A DNA stretch of 16,685 nt, taken from the NCBI GenBank assembly GCA_919902095.1, contig CAKKQL010000055.1, forward strand, positions 1-16,685, given 5' to 3'. Both the position numbers and the translations under genes were made by a program. The number at the start of each line of letters is the position of its first letter. The first letter of the stretch is position 1. Below are positions 1 through 10,742 of this stretch, piece by piece. The notes below the pieces were generated by a model. It saw only the letters and a list, made by a program, of their open reading frames with translations, made no database searches and had not been told where the DNA came from. Origin of the DNA: Acidiferrobacterales bacterium (lineage in GTDB: Bacteria > Pseudomonadota > Gammaproteobacteria > Acidiferrobacterales > Sulfurifustaceae).

Positions 1-2393
<2,393 letters not shown>

Positions 2394-2501
2394 GGCCTGA
2401 ATTCTCACTCCTGTCCGGCTTGCGGTGAAGCAAAATCTGTCTGTATTTACCTAAGATTTTTCTTAAGAAAACACATAAAGCGCTTTGTATTTTAACAGAT
2501 A
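2394..2501 (-). promoter_or_regulatory. AT-rich rnhB-dnaE spacer with candidate extended -10 promoter
   Basis: This spacer is much richer in A and T than the genes around it. On the minus strand TGTTAAAAT (2497 to 2489) fits an extended -10 element: TG, one base, then a hexamer matching TATAAT at five of six positions. I see no good -35 hexamer at 16-18 bases upstream. The predicted start would fall near 2482, inside the 10-bp perfect palindrome AAAGCGCTTT (2477-2486), giving a leader of about 90 bases before dnaE. A weak 5-bp hairpin (taaga/tctta with a T4 loop) lies further downstream. An AGGAG (2408-2412) is 14 bases before the chosen GTG, a long spacing. The base composition is seen; the promoter is inferred. 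Confidence 0.35.
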
Positions 2502-3086
2502 TTATTTAATCAATCTGCGCACCGGCGAAAAACTTTGGCGATGAATCGGGGACACGCCCAACTGGTCCAGCGCAGCGATATGGTCGCGCGTGGGGTAGCC
2601 CTTGTGGCGGGAAAACCCGTAACCGGGATAGCGGTCGTCGAGCCACAGCATCTCCTGATCGCGGGCAACCTTGGCCAGAATGGACGCCGCCGAGATGGCC
2701 GCCACGGTGGCGTCGCCGCGGATAATGGCCCGTGACGGGCAGGCAATCTCCGGCGTGTGGGTGCCATCGACCAGCACCATTGCCGGCGACATCGACAGCC
2801 CCTCGACGGCGCGGCGCATGGCCAGCAGGGTCGCGCGTAGGATATTCAGGCGGTCGATTTCCTCGACCTCCGCCCTCCCCAGCGCCCAGCACAGGGCATG
2901 CTCGCGGATCAGCACTGCCAGCTCCTCGCGCCGGCCAGCGGTGAGCTGCTTGGAATCGGCCAGCCCCGCGATTGGCCTGCCGGGGTCGAGAATGACCGCC
3001 GCGGCGATTACCGGCCCGGCGAGCGGTCCGCGTCCGGCCTCGTCCACGCCGGCGATCGGTTGCGGGTCCGGCGATGCCGCACTCAT
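2502..3086 (-). CDS. rnhB: Ribonuclease HII
   Basis: RNase HII cuts the RNA strand of RNA-DNA hybrids and removes single ribonucleotides misincorporated into DNA. The 194-residue product is close to the usual size (about 200). The catalytic DEDD set is present: D15 and E16 in [15 protein letters not shown]107 in LVDG, and D125 in [19 protein letters not shown]. The C-terminal part has the [14 protein letters not shown] segment typical of the family. The ATG overlaps the lpxB stop codon by four bases (ATGA), so translation is probably coupled to lpxB; only a weak AGGCGG stands just upstream. It is the last gene before the AT-rich spacer leading to dnaE, and may end the lpx transcript or read through into dnaE. 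Confidence 0.97.
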   Translation of the reverse strand: MSAASPDPQPIAGVDEAGRGPLAGPVIAAAVILDPGRPIAGLADSKQLTAGRREELAVLIREHALCWALGRAEVEEIDRLNILRATLLAMRRAVEGLSMSPAMVLVDGTHTPEIACPSRAIIRGDATVAAISAASILAKVARDQEMLWLDDRYPGYGFSRHKGYPTRDHIAALDQLGVSPIHRQSFSPVRRLIK

Positions 3087-4252
3087 GGCCGCCTAGTGGA
3101 GTTCCGGAGCACGCGCAGCACGGCCTGAGCGGCGCGCTGGTCGGCGTTGCGCCGCAGGGCGCGGCGGATGCGCGCGAGGGCATTGATAACCGATTTCGCC
3201 TGCGCCGGGTTCGTCAGGAAGAGCTCAACAGCCGGCCCCAGTTTTTCCGGTACCGCATCCCGCTGTATGAACTCAGGTACCAGCTGACGCCCGGCGAGGT
3301 GATTCGGCAGCGAGTACAGGTGCACATGCGCAAGCAGGCGGATCAGAAAATAGGAAAGCCGGGAAACCCGGTAGGTCACCACCATGGGCTTGCCGAGCAG
3401 CGAAGCCTCCAGCGCGGCCGTGCCCGACGCCAGCAACACGACGTCGGCCACGGCCATGGCGTCGCGAGAGCGGTAGTCCAGCAGCCGGAATATCTGCGCG
3501 ACCGCCTTCTGGCGCTGCAGAGCCTGTTCGAAAAGCGCGCGCGTTTCCTGGCTGGCGAAGGGCACGACAAAACGTATATCCGGGTGACGCGCCGACAGCC
3601 ACTGGGCGGTACGCACAAAGAGGTCGGCGTGGCGTCGCAACTCATTGCTACGGCTGCCTGGCAGAAGCGCCACGATTTTGTGTCGTGCCGGCAGTCCCAG
3701 CTGCCGGCGCAGACGATCGGTATGCGTCGGGGGTTCGAGCTTATCGGCCAGGGGATGGCCGACGAAGGTCACTGGAATGCCGCGCTTGCGGTAATAACGC
3801 GCCTCGAACGGAAACAGCGTCAACATGTGATCCACCGCGCGGTGAATCTTGCGCAGGCGATAGCCGCGCCAGGCCCAGACCGTGGGACTGACGTAATGGA
3901 TGGTCGGAATACCATGCGCCTTGAGCTTCTGCTCCAGACCGAGATTGAAATCCGGCGCATCCACGCCGATAAAAAGCGCCGGCGGATGGCGCCTGAAGTG
4001 GCCCGCCAACCGGCGTCGCATGGCAATCAATTCGGGGTAGCGCCCCAGCGCCTCGAAACCGATCAGGGACAGCCGCTCCAGGGGATACATGCTGACACAG
4101 CCTTCCGCCTGCATCTGCGGTCCGGCAATGCCCTCGAATTGGAGCTGCGGCATTTTCTGCTTGAGCGCGCGCATCAGCCCGGCCGCAAGGATATCGCCGG
4201 AGACCTCGCCGGCGACAATGCCGATGCGGATCGGAGGATCGTTCCGTGCCAC
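3083..4252 (-). CDS. lpxB: Lipid-A-disaccharide synthase
   Basis: LpxB is a family GT19 glycosyltransferase at the inner face of the cytoplasmic membrane. It joins UDP-2,3-diacylglucosamine and lipid X to form the tetraacylated disaccharide of lipid A. The 389-residue product has [10 protein letters not shown] near the N-terminus (residues 11-20), VDAPDFN with D98 at the E. coli catalytic position, [10 protein letters not shown] (120-129), FVGHPLAD (163-170), and a C-terminal [14 protein letters not shown] segment. I set the start at GTG 4252, one base after the lpxA stop; it gives a family-length N-terminus. The frame stays open to a TTG at 4345, but that would add 31 residues inside lpxA with no family match. 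There is no strong Shine-Dalgarno, so translation probably depends on coupling to lpxA. The stop overlaps the rnhB start. Confidence 0.96.
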   Translation of the reverse strand: MARNDPPIRIGIVAGEVSGDILAAGLMRALKQKMPQLQFEGIAGPQMQAEGCVSMYPLERLSLIGFEALGRYPELIAMRRRLAGHFRRHPPALFIGVDAPDFNLGLEQKLKAHGIPTIHYVSPTVWAWRGYRLRKIHRAVDHMLTLFPFEARYYRKRGIPVTFVGHPLADKLEPPTHTDRLRRQLGLPARHKIVALLPGSRSNELRRHADLFVRTAQWLSARHPDIRFVVPFASQETRALFEQALQRQKAVAQIFRLLDYRSRDAMAVADVVLLASGTAALEASLLGKPMVVTYRVSRLSYFLIRLLAHVHLYSLPNHLAGRQLVPEFIQRDAVPEKLGPAVELFLTNPAQAKSVINALARIRRALRRNADQRAAQAVLRVLRNSTRRP

Positions 4253-4253
4253 G

Positions 4254-5024
4254 TCAGCGGATAATGCCGCGTTCGGACGTCTTGATGAAACTGAGAAACG
4301 GGTCGATCGCGTCGTTTTTCTTTGCCAGCTTTTCCAGGCGTTCAATGGCCTCGGTAAGCTTGAGCTTGGACTTGTAGAGAATCTTGTATGCCTGGCGCAG
4401 AGCCTCGATAGCGTCGTCCGAGAACCCGCGACGCTTGAGTCCGCGCAGGTTGAGCCCGTGCGGTTCGGCCGGATTGCCGGAGGCCGTCACGCAGGGCGGA
4501 ATGTCCATGAACGTGATCGTGCCGAGCGCGGTCATGCAGTAGGCGCCGATGCGACAGAACTGGTGCGCCACGGTGAAACCGCCGAGCATGGCGTAGTCGC
4601 CGATCGTGACGTGGCCGGCGAGACTGGCGCAGTTGGCGAAGATGGTGTTATTCCCCACCCGGCAATCATGGGCCACGTGACAATACGCCATGATGAAATT
4701 GTCGTTGCCGACGCGGGTCACGCCGCCGCCCGCGACCGTGCCGCGGCTGAAGGTGCAATATTCGCGGATGATGTTGCGGTCTCCGATCTCGAGACGCGTG
4801 GGCTCGTTCTTGTAGCCCAGATGCTGCGGCGCCTCGCCGAGCGAGGCGAACTGGTAGATGCGATTCTGGCGGCCGATGCGCGTCGGGCCGTTGATTACCA
4901 CATGCGGCCCGATCCAGGTGCCATCGCCGATCTCAACACCGGATCCGACGACTGAAAATGCGCCTATCGTCACGTCCCGGCCGACCCGGGCGTCCGGATG
5001 GACGATGGCTTGGGGGTGAATCAC
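4254..5024 (-). CDS. lpxA: Acyl-ACP--UDP-N-acetylglucosamine O-acyltransferase
   Basis: LpxA performs the first step of lipid A synthesis, moving a 3-hydroxyacyl chain from ACP to the 3-OH of UDP-GlcNAc in the cytoplasm. The 256-residue product is almost all left-handed parallel beta-helix hexapeptide repeats (for example DVTIG, GVEIGDG, THVTIGD-like turns), followed by a helical C-terminus ending in RGIIR. Catalytic H119 lies in YCHVAHDC, equivalent to E. coli H125. The acyl-chain ruler position (E. coli G173) is L167, which suggests a chain shorter than C14. The GTG start overlaps the fabZ stop by four bases (GTGA) and has AAGGA (5034-5038) nine bases upstream. An upstream ATG at 5069 would add 15 residues inside fabZ and is not needed. 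Confidence 0.96.
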   Translation of the reverse strand: MIHPQAIVHPDARVGRDVTIGAFSVVGSGVEIGDGTWIGPHVVINGPTRIGRQNRIYQFASLGEAPQHLGYKNEPTRLEIGDRNIIREYCTFSRGTVAGGGVTRVGNDNFIMAYCHVAHDCRVGNNTIFANCASLAGHVTIGDYAMLGGFTVAHQFCRIGAYCMTALGTITFMDIPPCVTASGNPAEPHGLNLRGLKRRGFSDDAIEALRQAYKILYKSKLKLTEAIERLEKLAKKNDAIDPFLSFIKTSERGIIR

Positions 5025-5470
5025 GCCGGAATATCCTTGTAGGTGCACATCAATTCGGCGCTCGTGCAAAGCTGGTCGCCGACATAAGCGCTGGCCTCGA
5101 ACTGCCAGATGCCCCGTACCTTGCGCTGTATGGACGCCTGGATGCGCAGCTGGTCCCCCGGCTCCACCGGGCGCTTGAAGCGCGCCTTGTCGATGCCGAC
5201 GAAGTAGTACACCGATTCGCGATTCGGGAGCGTCCCCAGGCTCCTGAACGTCAGGATGGCGCAGGCCTGGGCCATCGCCTCGATAATGAGGACGCCGGGC
5301 ATCACGGGCCGGTGTGGGAAATGGCCCTGGAAAAACGGCTCGTTGATCGTGACGTTCTTGATGGCGGTAAGCGATTGGTCCGGCACGCAGTCGGTTACGC
5401 GGTCAATCAACAGGAACGGGTAACGGTGCGGCAGGTATTCAAGAACTTTGTGGATATCAAGTGAATTCAA
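5021..5470 (-). CDS. fabZ: 3-hydroxyacyl-ACP dehydratase FabZ
   Basis: FabZ dehydrates (3R)-hydroxyacyl-ACP in fatty acid elongation and so competes with LpxA and LpxD for the same substrates. The 149-residue hot-dog-fold protein is essentially the E. coli length (151). It has [13 protein letters not shown] near the N-terminus, the catalytic H50 in FFQGHFP, and E64 in [11 protein letters not shown], followed by [20 protein letters not shown]. The start is a TTG whose last two bases are shared with the lpxD stop (TTGA); AGGAG lies eight bases upstream inside the lpxD coding end. The frame stays open upstream to 5572, but those 34 residues lie inside lpxD and do not resemble the family. The rare start codon may lower output relative to the lpx genes. 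Confidence 0.95.
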   Translation of the reverse strand: MNSLDIHKVLEYLPHRYPFLLIDRVTDCVPDQSLTAIKNVTINEPFFQGHFPHRPVMPGVLIIEAMAQACAILTFRSLGTLPNRESVYYFVGIDKARFKRPVEPGDQLRIQASIQRKVRGIWQFEASAYVGDQLCTSAELMCTYKDIPA

Positions 5471-6504
5471 TTTTCTGGCTCCTGTTTGCGCTGATCGAGG
5501 GCTTCCTCCAGCCGGCGCAAACGTCGTGCCAGCTCGTCGAGATGGCGAAATCGCGCCGCATTGCGCCGCCACAGCTCGGCCGGTTCGGCCTTGAGACTTG
5601 AGGAGTACTCGCCGGGATCGGGAATCGAATTCGTTACCAGCGAGCCGGCCGTGACGTGCACGTCGTCGGCAATCTCAAGATGGCCCAGTATAGTGCAGTG
5701 GCCGCCGATCGTGCAGCGCCTGCCGATGACCGCGCTGCCAGCGATGCCGACACAGCCGGCAACCGCCGTGTGCTCGCCAATGCGTACGTTGTGCGCGACC
5801 TGAATCTGATTGTCGAGCTTGACGCCATTCGAGATCACGGTATCGCCAAGCGCGCCACGGTCGATAGTGGTATTGGCGCCAATTTCGACGTCATCGCCGA
5901 TAACGACGCGTCCGAGTTGCGGTACCTTGTGCCATTTCTCGCCGTCGCGGGCGTAACCGAAACCATCGCTGCCGACGACGGCGCCCGGATGCAACAGACA
6001 ATGGTTGCCAATAACGCAATCCGGCATTACCACGACATTGGCGGCGAGCACGGTGTGGGTGCCAACCGCGGCATTTCTGCCGATGTAGCAGCCGGGGCCG
6101 ACACGTGCCTGTTCTCCCAGGACGGCACCGGCCTCGATCACGGCGCATGGACCGACCGCGGCGCTTGCCGCGATACGGGCCGCGTTGCTGACGCGTGCGG
6201 CCGGGTCGACGCCGGGGGGCTGTGCCTGTGGGGGGTGCAACAGCGTGGCGATCTGGGAAAAACACAGATGCGGATTTTCAGAAATCAGGGCGTTGCCGGA
6301 AAAAGATTCGGCGATATCGGGCGCGAGGATGACCGCGCCCGCACCGGTGCGCGCCAGCTGGGGGAGATATTTTCGGTTGGTGGCGAAGCTGATGTCACGC
6401 GGCCCGGCCCGGTCGAGCGGCGCCACACGATCGATCAGGATGTCGGGGTTGCCGCGTACCCTGCCCCCGAAGCGCCGGGCGAGCTCTGCCAGAGTTACGG
6501 CCAT
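5467..6504 (-). CDS. lpxD: UDP-3-O-(3-hydroxyacyl)glucosamine N-acyltransferase
   Basis: LpxD adds the second 3-hydroxyacyl chain, to the 2-amino group of UDP-3-O-acylglucosamine, in the third step of lipid A synthesis. The 345-residue product is close to the E. coli length (341). An N-terminal uridine-binding domain (about 1-95, starting [14 protein letters not shown]) is followed by a hexapeptide-repeat beta-helix (about 98-300) containing [11 protein letters not shown] and [12 protein letters not shown]238 in [10 protein letters not shown] corresponds to the catalytic H239. A C-terminal helix rich in Arg and Glu ([17 protein letters not shown]) is probably the trimer and ACP-contacting coil. 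It starts with ATG seven bases after the skp stop and has no clear Shine-Dalgarno. Its stop overlaps the fabZ start. Confidence 0.97.
   Translation of the reverse strand: MAVTLAELARRFGGRVRGNPDILIDRVAPLDRAGPRDISFATNRKYLPQLARTGAGAVILAPDIAESFSGNALISENPHLCFSQIATLLHPPQAQPPGVDPAARVSNAARIAASAAVGPCAVIEAGAVLGEQARVGPGCYIGRNAAVGTHTVLAANVVVMPDCVIGNHCLLHPGAVVGSDGFGYARDGEKWHKVPQLGRVVIGDDVEIGANTTIDRGALGDTVISNGVKLDNQIQVAHNVRIGEHTAVAGCVGIAGSAVIGRRCTIGGHCTILGHLEIADDVHVTAGSLVTNSIPDPGEYSSSLKAEPAELWRRNAARFRHLDELARRLRRLEEALDQRKQEPEN
5479..5483 (-). promoter_or_regulatory. Shine-Dalgarno site for the TTG start of fabZ
   Basis: AGGAG sits eight bases before the TTG at 5470 and inside the last codons of lpxD. It is the main reason to accept the TTG start rather than a longer frame. 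Confidence 0.7.
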
Positions 6505-6511
6505 GCGCGCG

Positions 6512-7027
6512 TCATTTCTTTCCCAGTTTCTTCAGGATCTTGTCGGTGATATCGACCTTGGTACCGGCGTGGATCACGCCTTCGTGCAGGATCAGGTCGT
6601 AATTTTCCTGCTTGGCAATCTCGACGATGGCCTTGTAGACGACCTTCTGCAACGCCGCCAACTCCTCGTTGCGCCGCAGATTGTAGTCCTCGCGAAACTC
6701 CTGGCTCAGGCGCCGTACATCACGCTTGAGCGCCACCACCTCGTGCTCCTTCGTCCGGCGGTCCGATTCCTTGAGCACGAGCGCATTCTTGTCAAGCTCC
6801 TGCTCGATCAGCTTGATCCGGTTCTGCATCTCGATGATCTTCTTGTCACGCGGACTGAACTCGACCTCAAGCTTCTTGAGAGCGGCCTCGCCCTGCGGGG
6901 CCTCCTCGATCACTTTCACGGCGTTGACGTAGCCGATCTTGAGCTCGGCGCCAACGGCACCGGTGCTGGCCAGCGCCAACGGCAGCAGCCACAGGGCCAA
7001 ACGGGAAATCAACGACCTGTTTTTCAA
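6512..7027 (-). CDS. skp: Periplasmic chaperone Skp (OmpH family)
   Basis: Skp is a periplasmic trimeric chaperone that holds unfolded outer-membrane proteins on their way to the BAM complex. The 171-residue precursor starts with a signal peptide ([10 protein letters not shown], then a hydrophobic stretch ending in AVGA), with likely cleavage after A27. The mature part begins [18 protein letters not shown] long charged helical region (about residues 50-130, many Lys, Glu and Arg) fits the coiled-coil tentacles, followed by [27 protein letters not shown], which matches the C-terminal strand region. The start is TTG, six bases after a strong AGGAG. The frame stays open to 7120, but the extra residues would bury the signal peptide. 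It lies 16 bases after bamA, its functional partner. Confidence 0.94.
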   Translation of the reverse strand: MKNRSLISRLALWLLPLALASTGAVGAELKIGYVNAVKVIEEAPQGEAALKKLEVEFSPRDKKIIEMQNRIKLIEQELDKNALVLKESDRRTKEHEVVALKRDVRRLSQEFREDYNLRRNEELAALQKVVYKAIVEIAKQENYDLILHEGVIHAGTKVDITDKILKKLGKK

Positions 7028-7033
7028 CGCAGA

Positions 7034-7038
7034 CTCCT
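7034..7038 (-). promoter_or_regulatory. Shine-Dalgarno site for the TTG start of skp
   Basis: AGGAG lies six bases before the TTG at 7027, in the short bamA-skp gap. It fixes the start so that the signal peptide lies at the very N-terminus. Confidence 0.75.
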
Positions 7039-7043
7039 GATGA

Positions 7044-9335
7044 TTATCGGAATGGCACGCCCAGGGTGAACTGGAATGCCTCGGTCTTGTCATCCACCTT
7101 CTTCCGCAGCGGCACACCATAGCTGAAACTCAGCGGGCCCACGGGCGAAAACCAATTAAACGCCAAACCCGTCGCGTAGCGCAACTGTGACAGATTCACC
7201 TTTTCGCTGTCGCCGTACACCATGCCGGAATCCACGAACCAGCTCATGCGCATCGCCTTGTTGTCGCGCGACGAACCGGGGACCGGGAAATACAGCTCGG
7301 CGTTCGCCAACACGCGCTTGTTGCCGCCGATCGGATCGTCGGGATAGCGCGTATCCTTGGGGCCGAGCGAGCGCGACTTGTAACCGCGGAGGGTGCTGCT
7401 GCCGCCGGCGAAATAGTTCTTGAAGAACGGCAGGTCGCCGGTACTGCTGTAACCCTTGCCGTAGCCAACCTCGCCCTTGAGGCGGAACGAGTTGCGCAGA
7501 CCGAGCGGCCAGTAGTAGCCGTGCAGGTAATTGAGCTTGTAGTACTGCAAGTCGCTCCCCGGTGTGCCGAGTTCGCCGGAAACCCGTTGAATCAGGCCGC
7601 TCGTCGGCAGCAGGGTGCTATCCAGGGTATCGCGCGCCCAGCTGAGGTTGCCAACAATCAGGTTATTGTTATTGCCGTGCTTGGCAACGAAATCCTGTGC
7701 CACCTGCGCCGTGTCCGAGCCGGTTGTAAGCTTGATCTGTTCGATGTCCACACCCAGGCTGATGCTGTTCTCTTCAGTCAGCGGGATGCCGTAGAACACG
7801 CCAACGCCCGTGGTCTGGGTATCGTATGCGGCCGTATTGGCGCGTGACGCATCGACCTTGCTGTTGAACAGGCTGAAGCCGCGGCTGATGCCGTCCGGCG
7901 TATGGTACGGATCGACATAACGGACATTGAAGTTAGTCGTCGAGCGTGAGTTGTCGACGCTGACGCTCAACTCCTTGCCGGTGCCGAACAGGTTGCTCTG
8001 GGTGATGCTGGCGTTGAGCAGTATGCCATCGGCGTCGGAGTAGCCCGCGCCGATCAGCAGGTTGCCGGTGTGCCGCTCCTTAACCGCGACGTTGACGTCC
8101 ACCTGGTCAGCGCTGTCGGGCACAGCCGGCGTCTCCACGTTCACATCGTCGAAGAAACCGAGGCGCTGCAGACGCACGCGCGAACGCTGAATCTTGTCCG
8201 CGGCGTACCAGCCGCCTTCCATCTGGCGCACCTCGCGGCGCAGCACCTCGTCAGTGGTAGCGATATTGCCGGCGAAATTCACGCGCCGGACGTACACCCG
8301 GCGGCCCGGATCAACGAAGAACGTGAAAAACACCTGCGACTTGTCCTTGTCGATCTCGGGAATAGCGTTGACGTTGGCGAAGGCATAACCGTCGTTGGCC
8401 AAGCGGTCCGCGATCTTCTTGTTGGATTCCGTGAGCAGCTTGCGCGAGAAGGTGGTATCCGGTTTGATAGTCACCAGTCCTTCAAGCTCCTTTTCCGGCA
8501 CCACGAACGTGCCCGCCAGCTTGAAACCGCTGAAGGCGTATTTTTTGCCTTCGGTGAGATTAATGGTGATGTAGATGTTCTCCTTGTCCGGCGTGATCGA
8601 CACCTGGGTGGAGTCGATATTGAACTCGAGATAGCCCTGATCCTGATAAAAATTGCGCAGGGACTCGAGATCGCCGGCGAGCTTCTGCCGGGAATACTGG
8701 TCGGCCGAGGAAAAGAATGCGTACCACGGCGCCGGCCCGAGAATGAAGAGGTCGAGCAGCTTCTTGTCAGCGAATGACTGGTTGCCGACGATGTTGATCT
8801 CGCGGATACGTGCCGGCTTGCCTTCGGCGACGTCGAACTGGATACCGACACGGTTGCGCTCCAGTGGCGTGACGGTGGGCTTGATGGTCACGGCATAGAA
8901 GCCGCGCGCGAAATACTGCTGGCGCATCTCCAGCTCCACACGATCGAGCAGCGATTTGTTAAACACCCGGCCTTCCGCCAGTCCGATTTCCTTGAGTGCG
9001 TTCTTGAGGTCGTCCTCGGAGAATTCATCAGAACCGCGGATGCGGATGCTGGCGATGGACGGGCGCTCGACGACGCTGACGATCAGCACGTCGCCCTGGC
9101 GTTCCAGATGCACGTCGCGGAAAAAGCCGGTCTTGAACAGGGCGCGCAGCGCCTCCTGGGTGTCGCGTTCGGTCACGGTGTCGCCAATCTTGATCGGCAG
9201 GTAATTGAACACGGTGCCGGCGGCGATGCGCTGCAGCCCCTCGACGCGAATATCGCGGGCCACGAAGGGTTCCGCGGCGTTGACCAGTGAGATTGGCAAA
9301 ACGGACAGCAGCAGGACAGCCAGAATTCGTTTCAT
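7044..9335 (-). CDS. bamA: Outer membrane protein assembly factor BamA
   Basis: BamA is the central pore of the BAM complex, which folds beta-barrel proteins into the outer membrane. The 763-residue precursor has a signal peptide (about 1-20, ending LVNA), five POTRA domains (roughly 23-90, 91-172, 174-264, 266-343 and 346-421) and a C-terminal 16-stranded barrel from about 424. Conserved landmarks include QRIAAG, VLRREVRQMEGGWY in POTRA 5, DSTQVSITPD in POTRA 3, and the loop-6 LRGY motif with R650 (VRGF in E. coli, R661). The protein is 47 residues shorter than the E. coli one, largely because loop 6 lacks the long insert with its cysteine pair. The C-terminus ends FQFTLGVPFR, so the usual final aromatic residue is followed by Arg. 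The ATG has only a purine-rich AAGAAAAGAA upstream. It lies 39 bases after rseP. Confidence 0.98.
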   Translation of the reverse strand: MKRILAVLLLSVLPISLVNAAEPFVARDIRVEGLQRIAAGTVFNYLPIKIGDTVTERDTQEALRALFKTGFFRDVHLERQGDVLIVSVVERPSIASIRIRGSDEFSEDDLKNALKEIGLAEGRVFNKSLLDRVELEMRQQYFARGFYAVTIKPTVTPLERNRVGIQFDVAEGKPARIREINIVGNQSFADKKLLDLFILGPAPWYAFFSSADQYSRQKLAGDLESLRNFYQDQGYLEFNIDSTQVSITPDKENIYITINLTEGKKYAFSGFKLAGTFVVPEKELEGLVTIKPDTTFSRKLLTESNKKIADRLANDGYAFANVNAIPEIDKDKSQVFFTFFVDPGRRVYVRRVNFAGNIATTDEVLRREVRQMEGGWYAADKIQRSRVRLQRLGFFDDVNVETPAVPDSADQVDVNVAVKERHTGNLLIGAGYSDADGILLNASITQSNLFGTGKELSVSVDNSRSTTNFNVRYVDPYHTPDGISRGFSLFNSKVDASRANTAAYDTQTTGVGVFYGIPLTEENSISLGVDIEQIKLTTGSDTAQVAQDFVAKHGNNNNLIVGNLSWARDTLDSTLLPTSGLIQRVSGELGTPGSDLQYYKLNYLHGYYWPLGLRNSFRLKGEVGYGKGYSSTGDLPFFKNYFAGGSSTLRGYKSRSLGPKDTRYPDDPIGGNKRVLANAELYFPVPGSSRDNKAMRMSWFVDSGMVYGDSEKVNLSQLRYATGLAFNWFSPVGPLSFSYGVPLRKKVDDKTEAFQFTLGVPFR

Positions 9336-9374
9336 TCGATCGTTCTTTTCTTATCGTCAGCGTTGCCCGGCGAT

Positions 9375-10742
9375 CTAGTGGAAGATCCGGGTCAAGTCGT
9401 TATAAAACGCCAGCACCATGAGGGCCACGAGAAGCGCCACCCCGATTTGCTGGCCCCAGGCCAGCGTGCGCTCCGAGACTGGACTGCCCTTTACCGCCTC
9501 GATACTGTAATACATCAGGTGGCCGCCATCGAGTACGGGGATGGGCAGCAGGTTCAGCACCCCGAGGCTGATGCTGATCACGGCCAAAAACAGCACAAAC
9601 GGCACCAGGCCGATCCTGGCCGAATGGCCGGCGTACTGGGCGATGGTGATGGGGCCGCTGATGTTTTCGGTCGAGACCTCGAGCCTGAGCATCTTGTAGA
9701 GCATTTCCAGCGTCAGCAGCGACATCGACCAGGTGCTCTCCGCCCCCGCCTGCAGCGCCGCCAGCGGCCCCAGGCGCACGCGTACGCGCAGCTCGGCCGG
9801 CAGCTCGGCAAACTGCGGGCGAATTTGTATGCGTCCGACGCGGACGCCGTCCGGCTGTGCGACCGCCGCGGGCGTGATCTCGACGCGCTGGCGTGTGCCG
9901 GCGCGTTCGACGACGACGCCGACGGCGCGGCCAGGACTGCGCCCGATGGCGCCGGCGACGTCCTCCCAGGTTTGTATCGGCCGACCATCGATCTCGACAA
10001 ACCGGTCGCCGACCTCGAGCCCGGCGCGCGCCGCCGGGCCGCCGGCTTCGAGCACGCCGATCACGGGCAGTGGCGGCGGCAGATAGCCGATGAGGCCGAT
10101 GCCGCGCTCCAGCAGCCCGGCGTTCACGTCCGCGATCGGAAACCCGCTGAGGTCCAGCGTGCGCGTCTGGATCAGGCCATCGCTGTCGCGCACTTCGAGC
10201 GCGACGCGCGCGCGGTCGAGCGCGCGCCGGAACAGATACAGCCGGTGCTGGTCCCAGCTCTGCGCGTCCTTCCCGTCGATGCTCAACAGCAGGTCACCGG
10301 CGCGGAAACCGGCACGCTGCGCGATCGAGCTATCGATCACCCGCCCCACCACCGGCTTGATGCCATCGATGCCTGCCAGGTTCACGGCCCAGTAGGCGAG
10401 TATCGCGAACAGGAAATTGGCCAGCGGACCGGCGAGCACAATCGCCATGCGCTTCCACACCGGCTGACGGTTGAACGCTCGCGGCCGCTCGTCGGGGTGG
10501 ACCTCGCCTTCGGTCTCGTCCAGCATTTTTACGTAACCGCCGAGCGGCAGTGCCGCGACCACGAATTCCATCCGGTCCGGTCCGACGTGCCGGGTCCACA
10601 ACGGGCGCCCGAAACCGACCGAGAACCGCAGCACCTTGACGCCGAGTCGCCGCGCCACCCAGAAGTGCCCGTACTCGTGCACCACGATCAGGATGCCGAG
10701 GGCGACGACAAACGCGACAACGTAGTAAAGCAAATCGATCAT
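9375..10742 (-). CDS. rseP: Site-2 zinc metalloprotease RseP
   Basis: RseP is an inner-membrane intramembrane protease. In the family it cuts the anti-sigma factor RseA after DegS, releasing sigma-E when outer-membrane assembly fails; it also clears remnant signal peptides. The 455-residue product (E. coli 450) has the zinc motif HEYGH at residues 22-26 in the first membrane segment, a second hydrophobic stretch around 98-120, two PDZ domains (about 125-205 and 225-305), and [12 protein letters not shown] near the end, with D405 as the third zinc ligand. A last hydrophobic segment precedes the C-terminus. The ATG overlaps the dxr stop by four bases (ATGA), with a G-rich AGGGGG just upstream. 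It lies directly before bamA, a common pairing of the stress sensor protease with its client machinery. Confidence 0.97.
   Translation of the reverse strand: MIDLLYYVVAFVVALGILIVVHEYGHFWVARRLGVKVLRFSVGFGRPLWTRHVGPDRMEFVVAALPLGGYVKMLDETEGEVHPDERPRAFNRQPVWKRMAIVLAGPLANFLFAILAYWAVNLAGIDGIKPVVGRVIDSSIAQRAGFRAGDLLLSIDGKDAQSWDQHRLYLFRRALDRARVALEVRDSDGLIQTRTLDLSGFPIADVNAGLLERGIGLIGYLPPPLPVIGVLEAGGPAARAGLEVGDRFVEIDGRPIQTWEDVAGAIGRSPGRAVGVVVERAGTRQRVEITPAAVAQPDGVRVGRIQIRPQFAELPAELRVRVRLGPLAALQAGAESTWSMSLLTLEMLYKMLRLEVSTENISGPITIAQYAGHSARIGLVPFVLFLAVISISLGVLNLLPIPVLDGGHLMYYSIEAVKGSPVSERTLAWGQQIGVALLVALMVLAFYNDLTRIFH

Noticed and set aside
3074..4264. A 396-codon open frame on the plus strand opposite lpxB
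   Set aside because: It is in phase with lpxB codons and shows no recognisable motif; LpxB on the minus strand keeps all its family motifs.
4253..4345. A 31-residue N-terminal extension of LpxB from a TTG
   Set aside because: It lies wholly in lpxA, does not resemble LpxB, and GTG at 4252 sits right after the lpxA stop.
7028..7120. A longer Skp starting inside bamA
   Set aside because: It would place 31 residues before the signal peptide; the TTG at 7027 has a well-spaced AGGAG.
9390..9395. TTGACC on the minus strand near the end of rseP as a -35 box for bamA
   Set aside because: No acceptable -10 hexamer lies 16-18 bases downstream, and I found no sigma-E-like GAACTT element nearby.
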